In this document: one piece after another, positions 10,945 to 22,414 of the stretch
How the letters are laid out: each line of letters opens with the position of its first letter
How positions within the stretch are numbered: the first letter of the stretch is position 1
NCBI GenBank assembly: GCA_948567375.1
Contig: OX419755.1
Span: forward strand, 52,656,291-52,720,290
DNA length: 64,000 bases
Direction of reading: 5' to 3'
DNA from: Lunularia cruciata
Lineage: Eukaryota > Streptophyta > Marchantiopsida > Lunulariales > Lunulariaceae
Position numbers and translations under genes: made by a program
The notes under the pieces: model-generated
Database searches by the model: none
What the model was told of the DNA's origin: nothing
The model's input: the letters and a program-made list of their open reading frames with translations, nothing else

Positions 10945-11750
10945 AGTTACTGATTACCTTACCTTGTGGGTTGAGGCTAGACCATTGAGGGACAAGAATG
11001 AAGATGAATTTGGTAGATTTCTTTATGAACGCATTATCACTAGGTTTGGATGCCCTTTGGAGTTATTTTTTGATAGAGGAGGAGTGTTTACAAGAAGCAT
11101 CACTACAGCCATGCTACAACATTTCTCTATCACACATAGAGTAACCACATCCTATAAGCCAAATTCCAATGGCTTGGCAGAGAGAACCAATCAGGCCTTG
11201 TGCATGATGTTGGCCAAAGATGCAGAAATGGAGGGAGCTAAACACAATTGGGATAAGAGGATTCATGCGGTTTTGTGGGAGACAACCATGAAGACTTCCA
11301 CCGGATATTCTTCATTTCAATTAGTATATGGTATTGAGTCTACCCTACCTATTCACTTTGATCTTCCTACCTACCAAAGCATTCATAGGAGATTGAAGAA
11401 AGCACAAGGAGGTGATGTAGAGAAGTCAAGGAAGGAATAACTCATGGAGTTGGAAGAGGCAAGAGCAGTTGCTATAGCTCAAGTGAAGCAAGCCCAAAAG
11501 AAACAAAAGAAGAGCTATGACAAGAGGCAAGGCAAGAAGAAGGTGGTGCCTTTCAAAGAAGGTGATTGGGTAATGTTGTTTGATTCTATTTGATTCAAGA
11601 GAGTACAAAAGAAGTTTTTGCCTAAGTATTTTGGACCTTTCATAGTGAAGAAGGTGTGGGGCAATTACACCTATGATCTCAAGAAGTTGGGAGGAAGACA
11701 CTTTGATAGGATTAACCATGATAAGTTGAAGATGTATCATAGAAGGTAGA
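10945..11750 (+). pseudogene. A1 integrase core and C-terminal remnant, third block
   Basis: The open piece 10964-11440 matches residues about 1340-1500 of the intact polyprotein. The second Asp is kept within FDRGG and the glutamate is kept in GLAERTNQ. Two codons (Tyr-Arg) are lost after VLWE, and a stop at 11438 separates the C-terminal part, which continues to the terminal stop near 11746. Sequence 11751-11797 is 3' untranslated and PPT. Confidence 0.9.
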
Positions 11751-11783
11751 GAGACCTTAACTTTGAGGACAAAGTGAAAACTT

Positions 11784-12484
11784 AGTCCGGAGGTAAATGT
11801 AACACCCATTTGTGCATGTGTGTGGCATTGTGATATTTAGCTTGGTATTACAAGTAGTTGAGAGATATTATTTATATAGAGATAAAGGATGGTTCTACAT
11901 TAGTCATGAATAACTAAATTTAGTCACAGCTAAGATAGAGGGGAACTTTAGAGGAAGTGGAAAAGATGAGCACCACTATTTTGGATTCTAGTGTGTTGAC
12001 TTGGTATTATTCCTAAGTGTTTGGCTTTGAGGAAAGAGTTGAGAACTCTTGGGCCCGTAAGCTTTTTTGTTTTGGATTCTTTTATAGTCCAAGGATAGCC
12101 CATGTGAAGGAATCCTTGACTTAGTGGTTGGGTCAAGATAAGATCACATGCTTAGTGGAATATGCCTGTGTGGATGGATATTCCTTTATATTTTTTACTT
12201 TACTTGACTTTTAGCCTTGTAACTTGAGTTACTCTAGTAATAAGTAGCTTTGGTATGTAACTATTTCACAAGTATATAAACAAGGGGTGAGGAAGTACTC
12301 ATCATCCTTTCATTTGCAACTATCTCTCTCTCATTGAGTTCTCTAGTGAGCAATGTCTTGAGTCTTGGAGTGGTAGCCTTAGAGGAGTATGATGGAGATG
12401 GGGTTCCTTGCCTTCTTAGTCCATGGTGCACTACCATAATAGCCATCAGAGGTTCATCTTGAATGAGAGACAGGCCGGCTCACA
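11784..12484 (+). repeat. A1 PPT and 3' LTR
   Basis: The PPT-like agtccggaggtaaa (11784-11797) precedes the LTR 11798-12484 (TGTAACACCC to GGCTCACA, 687 bp). TATA box tatataaa is at 12273-12280. This LTR has the long (ancestral) version of the region that is 13 bp shorter in A3. It diverges from the A2/A3 LTRs by many substitutions, consistent with an older insertion. Confidence 0.93.
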
Positions 12485-13750
12485 GTCCATGACCTCCAAA
12501 TAGAGAGAGACAATTTCAAATGATTGCTTTGGACATTTCTCCAAAAAATTATTGTTGTAATTTGTCCTTAGGTACTATTTAATGGACTTCTTGTTCCTTT
12601 TCAAATCACTTTGTGGGTTTCCCTATTGGATCATCAATGATAGTGACAACTTCTCCCAGAACTTGCTTGAGTAGTTGTGGTGGAAGACTATCATGAACAA
12701 CAATTGTGGAGACTCTTTTGCATGAGATGGAATTTCTTCCATCTTCTCAAGGGATAAAGGTGTCATCATAGAGAGATCCATCAAGATGGAGGTTTCCAAA
12801 TCCAATTTTTTATCTTGACAATCAATGTCATCATCCTCTATATGAAAACAAGAGGTAGTAGTAGCTTTGAAATTATGTTCCCTTATGTAAGGCAAAGGAA
12901 CCATTTTCTAGCAAAAAGCTCCATCATCACACTTAAGGGTGCCATCCTTTGAGTCCTAAGAGGTATTCTTTGAGATTGTGGAAGCAAGCATGCCAAGAAG
13001 GTTATATGAACATGGTGGAAGAGTCGGGCTAGGGCTGTGTGACTTTCTATCACTTGCCAACCCATGTGTGGCACAATTGCTCATCTATACTTTGATTACA
13101 AATAGACAATTAGCAATGGTGTCCTCAGTTTCCTTACCCCTATTAGCATGAGCTGGTTCCATGCATCAATGCTAAAAGTTGGTTCTCCTTCATGATCCAA
13201 GCTCAACATATGCTTATATGAGTATGACATAAGTACAATGTGATTTGATTGTTTTGAAGGTCAATTTACCAGTTCACCAAAAGGTGACAACATCAGCATC
13301 TACCAACCATGGAGTTTCCAATAGTAATGGAGATTGCACTAGAGTAGGCGTATCCATTCTCAAGAAATTTACCAAGAAGGTTTGCTCATCAATTAGCATA
13401 GGGACCTTGGACAACACTTTGAGAAGGTGATGTCTTCTCCCATCAGGCATTTGGAGGAGAGTGGAAGTTTTGATCATACTCTTCACCTCTAGGGTTTCCA
13501 TTTACCTCCTTTGTCATTGTATTCACCAAGGACTTAGAGTCAATGTGAAAATTTGGAATAACACTTCCTTGGATGGTTACGGGAATGTTTGGGATGTAGA
13601 GCACATGGTGATCCACTGGATTTGTATCAATAGAGGCGGTGTACAAGATTGTTGTAGTTGAATTCTATTGTATGTCTATAGAAGCAGGTCTTGATTGGAC
13701 AATATTCTCAATCAATAGAAAATTTAAGTGTAAGATCTTCAATTGTTAGG
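12485..13750 (-). pseudogene. G: decayed retroelement protease/spacer region
   Basis: The minus strand keeps coding-like pieces, for example 12904-12623 (acidic, beginning MVPLPYI) and 13501-13274, in an order that places them downstream of the gag-like block at 13750-15607. They resemble the variable region between gag/protease and RT of plant gypsy elements, but no catalytic motif survives that I can defend. The left side is cut by the A1 3' LTR, so A1 probably inserted into G. Assignment is tentative. Confidence 0.45.
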
Positions 13751-15607
13751 AAATTCTACAATTTCCTACACTCTATAGAGGACACTTTACAAAGTTGTTT
13801 AATAGTGATATTGCCTTTTATGTGGGCCAAGTTGGCAATAATTTCATAGTCATTTATGATAAAAGTGGGTGGCTACTTTGCTAGAGTGTCAAACATAGGT
13901 ATTGCGGTCCTATTCATTTTTAGAGCATGCTAACAAGCTTTATCCTACATGGTTTCTTAATCTGGATTGATGAAGGAATAGCTATCAAAATTAGAGTTGC
14001 TGCTTAGGAATGCTTTGTGAAGAATACATTTGCTTCTATAATAGCACTTTCATTGGTTGGCATTGTTTCTCCCATGAGAAGACTTTCCTCAATCACAATA
14101 AAATGCACATTCCCATGAAGACTGGTGTTATTCTATGGGTCATTCTATACAAGCGCTCCCCATGCTTGAGTCATAAAATTTTGAAAGTCTAGACATTGAG
14201 CCATAGTATGCACTTGGGAGCAAAACAAACAACAAGCATGCTTATTGGGACACTAATTTCCATAGTGATTTTCACTACAAATGTGATAGTGTATATCAGG
14301 TCTGAGATGTCCTTTGCCCTATCCATGTTCTCTTCCTCCTTGGAAAGGAAGATCTTGTAAGTGTTGGTTGTAATTATTGTGCTATGGGATAACATCCACA
14401 ACATGTGCTCTTTCTTTGCAAAGCTCTTGGTACCTTTGACTTATTCTACAATTTTCCATTACGTGTCCATACTTTCCATAGCGGACATAATAATTTGGAA
14501 TATCTAGGGTAGCACACTGAGTATTATGGTGTCTCCGTCCAAGGCAACATTACAAAGAGATCTCTCCCCTAGCATTAGTGTTCACTAGATTTCTCTCTTG
14601 AGTCTATTGCGCTAGGTGAAAATTCTGAAGTTGTTCCAACTTCACTAGGATGCCCTCCATCTTGATGTTTGTTGTGGGAACATTGGTAGCTATGGGCATT
14701 GACAATCCCAATAGAGACATATGAGCTATGCTAGCAGCTACAAGAATTGGTAAGGCTATAAGCGTATGCTCATATACAAGTATCAGTAGGAGTGTCTCAT
14801 GTATTGGGCTAGCACAATTGTAGCAATTCCTCTATAGAAGTAAATTGGTTGTTGAAGTGCTTAAGTAGCAACATAGGGATTATGTAATATGTTCCCTTTG
14901 AATCATGATATTATAGAGCAGAGGTTAGGCAAGGCTATGTCTTTCTCATTAGCTTGAGCCTAACATTGTGCTTCCTCAAAAAATTTAGTTAGTGTGGTAG
15001 CTTTGTTATAGATGAGCGATTTTTTAATATCCTTGAGTAATGCATCCTTAAACCAATTGAGAACCATAGTCATGTGATCATTGATGATGTGTATTAAAAT
15101 CTTGAATAAATGCTTGCATGGTTTCATTTTGTCCTTTGCAAAGCCTATTTATCTTGTCCCTAAGTTGTTCTTGACATCTTGGCAAGATGTATTCTAGTCA
15201 TCCTTCAACTTGTATCAATGCATAACTTGTTCATGTAGTTGGATTAGGCCATTGAACCATTGTTGCATGACTTCAATGAAATATTGGTCAATTTGTCATG
15301 TTATGGCAATATATATATCATCCAAGATATTTTGTGCCATACAAACATTCTCAAACATTCTTGCCCAGGTAAAAGAAGGATTTGAAATCTTCTTGCCTAG
15401 GTGAACACTATAATTCCATGGTGTATACAATTGTTCACTCCTCTTGAGGTTGATGTCATTGTAGCAATAGGTACAAGAATAGTACGGACTAGGAGAGGTG
15501 TTGTTGCCACAAGGGGGGCCTATGTATCTACAGGTTGTAGTACCGGTACAGATGGGTTTCCTTGGGTAAAATTGCTTTCCATAAAAGGTTTTCTTTCCAT
15601 AAAAGGT
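13750..15607 (-). pseudogene. G: decayed gag with zinc-knuckle cluster
   Basis: Read on the minus strand, 15,330-14,950 carries a retrotransposon-gag-like core (an aromatic/leucine pattern with ETMQAFIQDF, then FKDALLKDIKKSL and TLTKFFEEAQ). At 14,500-14,230 there are two or three degraded CCHC-like knuckles, the best being CLFCSQVHTMAQC. Stops and frameshifts are frequent. It is not family A, B, E or F by comparison within the window. The upstream edge (15607) joins the truncated E1 LTR abruptly after a direct repeat of tttccataaaagg (15578-15606). Confidence 0.6.
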
Positions 15608-16300
15608 CTTTCACACTCAATCCTCCAATGCCCCCAAGGAGCATCTTCTCTTTATTATATAGCCAAGGAGGATCTCCTCCAATGAAGCTTCACTATAGGA
15701 TTAGGTAAATGGATAGGTGACCTATCAGCAAGCTCCACCCTCAGATTACTTTCTTGGATGGGTGACATGTCGGCCATGGTCTCATCTAGTTGGGAATACA
15801 GGCTTTGACCAAAGAGAATCTTTTAGGGCATCTTCTTGTAGGAATCTCAAAATCACATGGGTGAGGTACTGTTGGAAAGCTCTTGGCAAGACAAACTAGG
15901 GGGAGGGAAAGCTGGCCTTTCCTCCATTTGCGGGAGGAGGGGAATTTTCACATTTTCATCCATTTAGGCCTCCAAAATTACCTTTGAAGTTTTCAGGCCT
16001 ATTTTGGCTTTTGCCTTATTAGTGGAAGTGCTTTTTTGGTGATACTTCTATCTGAACTACCTTCTCCATCATGTGTAACATCCTTCCAAATGTCACCACC
16101 CCAAGTTTCACCTCTACATCATATGACTAGCTTTTGATTCTAAAGTTTCCAAGCATGTTTTGGTTTCTTGCCTATTAGTAGAAGTACTCTTTTGGTAATA
16201 CCTCTAGCTTATTTACTAAGTCCATCACATATAACATCTTTCTAGATGTTACCAAACCAAATTTCATCTCTAGATCATCTTTCTAGCTATTGATATTACA
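15608..16300 (-). repeat. E1 3' LTR, outer end truncated
   Basis: It matches 46637-47396 from 'tttcacactcaatcc' to the terminal gatattaca at 16300. The outer end (TGTAATACTCC...) is lost at the junction with G. Confidence 0.88.
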
Positions 16301-16316
16301 AACCTCCCTCCTTTTA
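16301..16316 (-). promoter_or_regulatory. E1 polypurine tract
   Basis: On the minus strand taaaaggagggaggtt directly precedes the LTR. The same tract is at 32261-32276 in E2. Confidence 0.85.
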
Positions 16317-16848
16317 AGAAGCAACATCCTCGTTGCAAAGCTATTGCTCAAAAGATTTCACTAACATTGGTGTGTGGGTCAAGGTAGCTACTAGTTCCCA
16401 TGTTGCCTCATACAAGGGGTACCCTTTCCAATGTACCAAGTATTCCACACACGGATGGTGAGTACCCTAGATGCGCTTCTGGAGAATGCTTTTGACTTCA
16501 TACTCCTCTATGTCATCAACCAGGGTTGGACAAGGTCGACTTTCTTGGATGGAAGAGAAGAGAGGTGGTTGGAGAGCATATCGGTGTAATAAGGAAACAT
16601 GAAATATTGGATGGATCTTCATATGTGGTGGTAGCACGAGGTGATAGGCCATGGCTGTAATGCAACAAAAGATGGAGAAAGGTCCAATAAAATAAGGTAT
16701 GAGCTTATGAGAACCAACTAACTTGAGTTTGGTGGTTGACAGCCAGACTTTATCTCCCACATTGAATGCCATGTGTTGGCGGTGTACATCTACATATGAC
16801 TTTTGTTGCTTTTGGTCAATCTATAACCTGTGCTTGGCATGCGCCAAC
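16317..16848 (-). pseudogene. E1 integrase C-terminus and chromodomain start
   Basis: The open piece 16772-16467 reads MAFNVGDKVWLSTTKL, then the GPFSI and [15 protein letters not shown] blocks typical of chromovirus integrase C-termini, then EEYEVKSILQKRI, the start of a chromodomain. It is interrupted upstream by B2 at 16849; the target duplication is ccaac (16844-16848, 22415-22419). Confidence 0.87.
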
Positions 16849-17291
16849 TGTAACAATATGGAGTTTAGCGATGAAGTTAGTTGGGATTACAAAGTAGCAC
16901 ATAAGACAAATTAGCCTAGAATATTCTAGAAGTATTTAGGAAGCTTCTTGGAAAGCTTCCCGACTAGCTTAGCTTGCACCTCAAGTAAGTAGCTTCTAGA
17001 AGGAAGCTTTTAGAAACTTCCAACTAGCTTAGCTTGCATGCCAAGTAGGCGGCTTAGAAAAGGAAGCTTCTTGAGAAGCTTCCTAGTTAAGTTGGCTTGC
17101 ACTCTAAGAAAGCAGCTTGAGGAAGCTTCTTGAGAAGCTTCTCAAGGGCCTTGTATGCTACCTATAAATACCAAGGCCAAAGCTCATGCTAGGCATTCAG
17201 AGTTTTCCCTCATTCAAAGTTTTCCCTCATTCAAGTGTCCCAATGTGAGTTTCCATTCTCTTATTTCTCTCCTTGGATTCGGTCTTTTACA
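16849..17291 (+). repeat. B2 5' LTR
   Basis: 443 bp, TGTAACAATATGG to TTTTACA. TATA box tataaata at 17163-17170. Confidence 0.93.
16971..17150 (+). promoter_or_regulatory. U3 tandem repeats of about 60 bp upstream of TATA
   Basis: Three imperfect direct repeats begin with the core agcttgca (16971), agcttgca (17031) and ggcttgca (17094), spaced 60 and 63 bp. Each contains a near-palindrome built from gaagcttc. The array ends about a dozen bases before the TATA box. The arrangement is enhancer-like; that role is inferred. Confidence 0.75.
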
Positions 17292-17292
17292 C

Positions 17293-17304
17293 TGATATCA
17301 GAGT
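17293..17304 (+). promoter_or_regulatory. B2 primer-binding site, mutated
   Basis: tgatatcagagt is the B1 PBS tggtatcagagc with two changes, one base after the LTR. Confidence 0.85.
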
Positions 17305-17562
17305 AGGAATGGGATGGATGGAATTTATGGACAACCAAATCCACCTCCACCAAACCATTGGGATTTTTGCGTCCAAATAATACTAAAGCATCGTTTCACA
17401 CAATTCATCACCTCATACTTTGGACAAGATTTTCTACATATGATCACCATATCTGAGGAACCCTTGGTGCTCCCGGTTGTAACTTATGGAGAATGGTGGA
17501 CGTGCTATTTCTATGTGTTAATAAATTAGATAGATTAGGAGTGGTGTGATAGAGGAGCAACC

Positions 17563-18480
17563 ATGGTGGCAATACCTAATGTTATCATTGCTATGCAACA
17601 ACAAATCGAGCCCCTTACTTGATTATTGGATGAATGAGATCTTCAACAACAAGAGCAGGTGGAGAGAGTACCAATTTGAGAAGGAGAAGATCAGATCAGA
17701 TTCCCTAAACCCAAGGTATTTGAAAGCAAGAATCTCTCGGGTGTAGTGGAGAATTTTTTGTTTGATTGTGAATGTTATTTTGAAGCTACCAATCTACAAG
17801 ACGAGAAAAAACAGATTCTCTTGGCTTCTAGCCAATTGGATGGAGTAGCAAAGCTATGGTGGAGATTCCGAGTGGACCAAGCCAAACAAAAATGGTTACA
17901 CCAATCTTGATATAGGCAGAATTCAAGAGCGCAATAATTAGTTGGTTCCAAGCTATAAATGCCACACGAGCTGCACGGGATAAGTTGGCAGAGTTGAAAC
18001 AGATTGGCTCTGTAAGAAGTTACATCACGTAGTTCCAAAACACCATCATGAAAATTCCAGATGTATTGGAAGGTGAAGCTCTGGATCAATTTGTGAGGAG
18101 CTTGAAGGCAAGAAACCAATTAGAGGTAACCATGCAAGAGCCACAACACTTGGAGGAAGCCATGCGGTTGGCCGAACATTTTGATTCCTTGGTAGCAACA
18201 ACTTGGTCTTGACCTTGACCTCCACAAAGCCTACCAATAGACTACACACAAGTGGAGGAGCCAACACCAATGGAGATTGATGCAATTCAACAAAGACCGC
18301 TTGGCACGGTAGATAGGGAGAAATAGCGACAAAATGGTGGTTGTTTTTATTGTTGCCAGTTGGGGCATCGCATTGCTGAATGTCTACTCAAGAATGGATG
18401 ACCTCGACAAGTTGCCCAAGTGGAGGTTGTGGAGCGGAATGATCAAGGAAACAAGGAATCCTGGTAGGAAATTTTGAGCC
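17563..18480 (+). pseudogene. B2 gag remnant
   Basis: The start is taken at the ATG in 'accatggtggcaatacc'. The gag core is legible on both sides of 17900, and a perfect CCHC knuckle (CFYCCQLGHRIAEC) lies at 18342-18383. Stops occur throughout, including within the first 25 codons. Confidence 0.85.
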
Positions 18481-19200
18481 GCCTACTAGGAGCTTGATTA
18501 GTTCCAATGAGATTGAACGCGACCTATGCAAGTTTCCTTCATTTGTAAGGTATGATATCTAATTGGGGTTGTATGATTTTGGTTGATTCTGGAAGTTCAA
18601 CAAATTGCATTGCATGTCTATGCAAGTAGCAAAGGAATTGGGTATTCATATCAAGCCAGTGATTGGAAGTATTTTGATGATGGCGGATGGTAGAAAGGGT
18701 TCTGCATTCCGCACCTCACATCCTGTTACCTTCAAGATTGGGAAGGAGTATTTGGAGTGTATGAGGTTTCTAGTGGCACCTCTACACTATGATATCATTC
18801 TGGGTCTACCTTGGCTTGAATGTCATAAGGTTCAATTTGATTGGACCCCACACCAAATTCAAGAACAACACTAATGTATGAATTTCCGATTAGGTTGTCT
18901 GGCACCTTTGAGTAAGACATTTAAGAATCAGTCCCAAGATGGGAAGTTTGTTGAGCAGGTAGCAATAGAGTAAACCTTGAAGGAAGTGGAGTCCCAAGAT
19001 GGGAAGTTTGCCAAGAAGGCAACCATGGAGCAAGCTTGGAAGAGAGATGAGTCCCTAGAAAGGAAGTTTGTTAGTAAAGCAGCCATAGAGCAAGCTTTGG
19101 AGGAAGATAAGTCTGTATTTACGGTGTGGATCAAGCCAATTGCACAAGACCAATCTGTGGAGGATTGAGAGCCTCATCAAGCAATGGTTGATCAAGATCA
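18481..19200 (+). pseudogene. B2 protease and linker remnant
   Basis: The aspartic protease motif DSGSSTNCI is present (Asp codon at 18595), followed after a frameshift by 18605-18874 with ILGLPWLECH, the downstream protease block. A Lys/Glu-rich linker (18977-19168) contains repeated QDGKF-type motifs about 36-40 bp apart. The region between the linker and RT (about 19170-19230) is shortened relative to B1. Confidence 0.82.
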
Positions 19201-19870
19201 AGTTATTGCCAAGGAGTACTCCAGTGAGTAGACCAATCTATTGGCTCTCACCAAAGGAGTTGGAGGAGTTGCAAAACAACACTTATAGAGTTGTTGGAGA
19301 AGGACTTCATATGACATAATACCTCTCCTTGGGGAGCACCGGTACTATCTGTTCCAAAGAAGGATGGAGGACTTTGTTTCTGTATTGATTATCGTAGGCT
19401 CAATAAGCAAACCGTGAAGAATGCATATCCCTTGCCTTGGATCGATGACTTGCTTGATCAACTAAGTGGAGCACACTACTTTTCCAAGTTGGATCTTTGC
19501 AGCGGCTATTGGCAAATTCCTATTGATAGAGAGGATGTGCAAAAGACTACCTTTTGTACAAAGTATGGGCATTTTCAGTGGAGAGTTCTAACTTTTGGAC
19601 TCACGAATGCTCATGTAGTCTTCATGGATTAGATGCATCGGGTGTTGGATGGACTATTGGATTGGTCCATGGTGGTATTCTTGGATGATATCTTAATTTA
19701 TAGTAAGATAGAGGTAGAACACGTGAATCATTTGCAAGAAGTCCTAAGACGATTACGACAATGGAAATTTTACTACAAGAAGTCAAAGTGTGCCTTCTTG
19801 GGTCATAAGATCTCATTAGAGGGGATCAAGATGGAGGAAGAGAAGATCAAGGCCATTACTGATTGGCCTA
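19201..19870 (+). pseudogene. B2 reverse transcriptase remnant
   Basis: The pieces 19414-19632 and 19633-19870 are in one frame separated by a single stop (19630-19632). Motifs: [35 protein letters not shown], and the catalytic FLDD at 19678-19689, intact. At KCAFLGHKIS seven codons present in B1 (WQKKVTF) are deleted between short cctt repeats. Confidence 0.88.
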
Positions 19871-20460
19871 CCCCAAAGGATGCTACAGAAGTACGAGCAT
19901 TCAATGGAATGGCCAATTTTTACCGACAGTTCATCCATTATTATGCTCATGTGGTTGCACCATTGACTGACCTCTTGGGAAAGAACTTGAGCTTCCAATG
20001 GACTAGCAAGCATGAAGAAGCATTCCAAAAGTTAAAGCATATGGTGTCTTCAAGACCCATTCTTCAACCATATGATCCTCAACTACCTTGTGTAGTTGAT
20101 TTTGATGCTTCTAACTTTGCAATTGGAGCCGTGTTGCAACAAGAATTCCCAGATAGACTCCATCCCATTGCCTTTGTGTCTTGCCGACTCAATACGGCTA
20201 AACAAAAATTTTCTGTTCAAGATTGAGAACAACTTGCAATGGTATACGCCACCAGGGTATGGAGGCATTACCTCTTGGGGAAACAAGTGATCATGTGAAT
20301 TGATCACAAACCATTGTTGCAGACCTTACACTTGGAACACATGAAGAGTCAACATCATTGATGGGAGGAACAACTCCAACTGTATGACATCAAACTTGAG
20401 TACAAACCAGGTTGGTTCCATGTCATCCCTGATGCTTTATCACGACTACCTGATTTGAAG
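19871..20460 (+). pseudogene. B2 RNase H remnant
   Basis: It continues the RT frame to 20226 through VDFDASNFAIGAVLQ, then a stop. Later RNase H sequence (MVYATRVWRHYLLG, HVIPDALSR-like) is readable in another frame. Confidence 0.83.
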
Positions 20461-21395
20461 TCTCTTCCTCTCATCACAGCGGCAATTTCAACGGTGTTAG
20501 TTGACTCCAAGATCCAAAATGAGTTTCAGTCAGCTCTACACCAAGATCCTTCTTCCAAATTGTATAGGGTTGCCTTATGGTATTTGATAAGGAGTACAAC
20601 ACCTTCTCCATCAAGGAGGGCCTTTTATTCCATGAGGACCGGATCTATGTGCCAGCTAAAGGTGATCTTTGACTTGTGCGCCTTCAAGAAGCCCATGATT
20701 TACCCATTGCAGGTCACATGGGTGTGGACAAGACCTTGAGTACCCTGCAACGTCAATGGTGGTGGCCCAACATGACACAAGATGTTTGAGAATTTATCCA
20801 ATCGTGTGAGAGTTGCCAACGTAACAAGGCTAGCAACCAAAAGCCGAGTGGACACCTTCAACCACTCGCTATTCCATCCGCTTGCTGGGAGCATGTGAGC
20901 TTGGATCTAATCACATCCTTGCTAAAGACAAAATAAGGACACACCGCAATCATGGTGTTTGTGGATAAGCTTAATAAGCAAATCCACTTAGCACCAACCT
21001 GTGATATTGTGGATGCTCCAACCTTAGCGCAAATCTACTTCAACAATGTCTTCAAGCATCATGGGATGCCACGTGTACTCATCTCCGACCGTGATCCTCA
21101 ATTTACCGGGAAGTTTTGGCAAGCACTCTTCCAGATACTCGGCACCAAGCTTGCTTTGTCCACTGCCTATCATCCTCAAACTGATGGACAAACCAAATGT
21201 GCAAATCATATATTGGAGGATATGTTGCATGCCTTTGTCAATGTCCACCATACCAATTGGGACAAATGTCTTGCAACTGCACAATTTGCCTACAACAATT
21301 CAAAAGAAGCAAGCACTAGATTTTCTCCTTTCTTTCTCAATTTTAGCCAAGATCCACTTGTTCCAGATTCTCTTCTTGCTCCACCTCCATCTTAG
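20461..21395 (+). pseudogene. B2 integrase remnant
   Basis: The HHCC region lies at about 20680-20840. The core ORF 20952-21395 begins MVFVDKLNKQIH and has ISDRDPQFTGKFW. The glutamate position of DD35E reads DGQTKCAN, Lys (aaa), as in B1. Confidence 0.87.
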
Positions 21396-21978
21396 GTTCC
21401 TCATACTTCCACATTCTTGACCACTATTTCCCAATCTCTCCAACAAGCCAAGTCTCACCTCCTTGTTGCTCAGTATGCAATAACAATATGCAAACCACCA
21501 TCATCGTGATCTCACCTTTGAAGTTGGTGATAAAGTCATGTTATCCTCTAGTAACCTTCCTCTCCCACTTGATACCCAAGTTCGTAAACTTGCACCTAAT
21601 TGGATAGGACCCTTTGATATCACCCAAATTGTCTCTCTTGTTGCTTATCAACTTGCCTTGCCTTGTCACATGCGTATCCATCGAGTCTTTCATGTTTCCA
21701 AGTTGAAACCCTTTGTTCCTAACCCCTCTTCCTTTCCCTCTTGAGTCCAATCTCCCCCTCTTCCAGTCCCTATCAATGATCATGAGGAGTACAAAGTTGA
21801 TCGTATCCTTGCACGTCACCATATTCAACGAGGCCGTCGCCAACATACAGAGTACAAGGTCCTTTGGAAAGGGTATCCCCTTCATGATGCCACATGGGAA
21901 CCTCTTTCTCACCTCCTGAATGCACAGACGGCCATCTAGGAATTCCAAGCTTCACTGGCAATAAGGATGTTACCAATT
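21396..21978 (+). pseudogene. B2 integrase C-terminus and chromodomain
   Basis: The C-terminal domain (21538-21744, ending in the RIHRVFHVSKLKPF block) is followed by a chromodomain at 21790-21909 with YKVDRIL, EYKVLWKGYP and ATWEPLS. This is the best chromodomain in the window and defines family B as a chromovirus. Confidence 0.87.
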
Positions 21979-21993
21979 AGCAGTGGGGGAATA
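21979..21993 (+). promoter_or_regulatory. B2 polypurine tract
   Basis: agcagtgggggaata lies directly before the 3' LTR. Confidence 0.8.
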
Positions 21994-22414
21994 TGTTACA
22001 ATATGGAGTTTAGCAGCAAAGTTAGTCGGGATTATGAAGTAGCACATAAGACAAATTATCCTAGAATATTCAAGAGTATCTAGGAAGCTTCTTGGGAAGC
22101 TTTCCGGCTGGCTTAGCTTGCACCTCAAGTAAGTAGCTTCTAGAAGGAGGCTTTTAGAAACTTCTAACTAGCTTAGCTTGCACGCCAAGTAGGCGGCTTC
22201 TAGAAGGAAGCTTCTTGAGAAGCTTCCTAGTTAAGTTGGCTTGCACTTTAAGAAAGCGGCTTGAGGAAGCTTCTTGAGAAGCTTCTCAAGGGCCTTGTAT
22301 GCTACTTATAAATACCAAGGCCAAAGCTCATGCTAGGTATTCGGAGTTTTCACTCATTCAAGTGTCCCAATGTGAGTTCCATTCTCCTATTTCTCTCCTA
22401 TTTGGTCTTTTACA
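21994..22414 (+). repeat. B2 3' LTR
   Basis: 421 bp, starting TGTTACAATATGG (one change) and ending TTTTACA. TATA box at 22307-22314. It is followed by ccaac. Confidence 0.93.

Larger units (their letters stand above)
1..12484 (+). mobile_element. A1: decayed family A gypsy retrotransposon, 5' truncated by window edge
   Basis: The copy enters at about gag residue 182 of the intact A2/A3 polyprotein and runs collinearly through protease, RT, RNase H and integrase to a 3' LTR. It lies in three blocks (1-2822, 10148-10450, 10945-12484) separated by element B1 and by a 0.49 kb insert. Stops and frameshifts are spread through all domains, so it is dead. The 5' LTR lies left of the window. The four bases after the 3' LTR are gtcc; the same four should precede the missing 5' LTR if the family rule of 4-bp duplications holds. 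Confidence 0.93.
16849..22414 (+). mobile_element. B2: family B element nested in E1 integrase
   Basis: 5.57 kb, TGTAACAATATGG to TTTTACA, flanked by ccaac. Removing it rejoins the E1 integrase 'TGTTGGATTC' region exactly as in E2 (32779-32820). Layout is as in B1. It is better preserved than B1 in RT and integrase but every domain still has stops. Confidence 0.96.

Noticed and set aside
15400-15607. Start of a third E element downstream of the E1 3' LTR
   Set aside because: The gag-like sequence of G does not match E1 or E2 gag, so it is a different family.
19633-20226. B2 RT-RNase H ORF of 197 codons as a functional gene
   Set aside because: A stop lies directly upstream in the same frame, RNase H ends early, and the rest of the element is broken.
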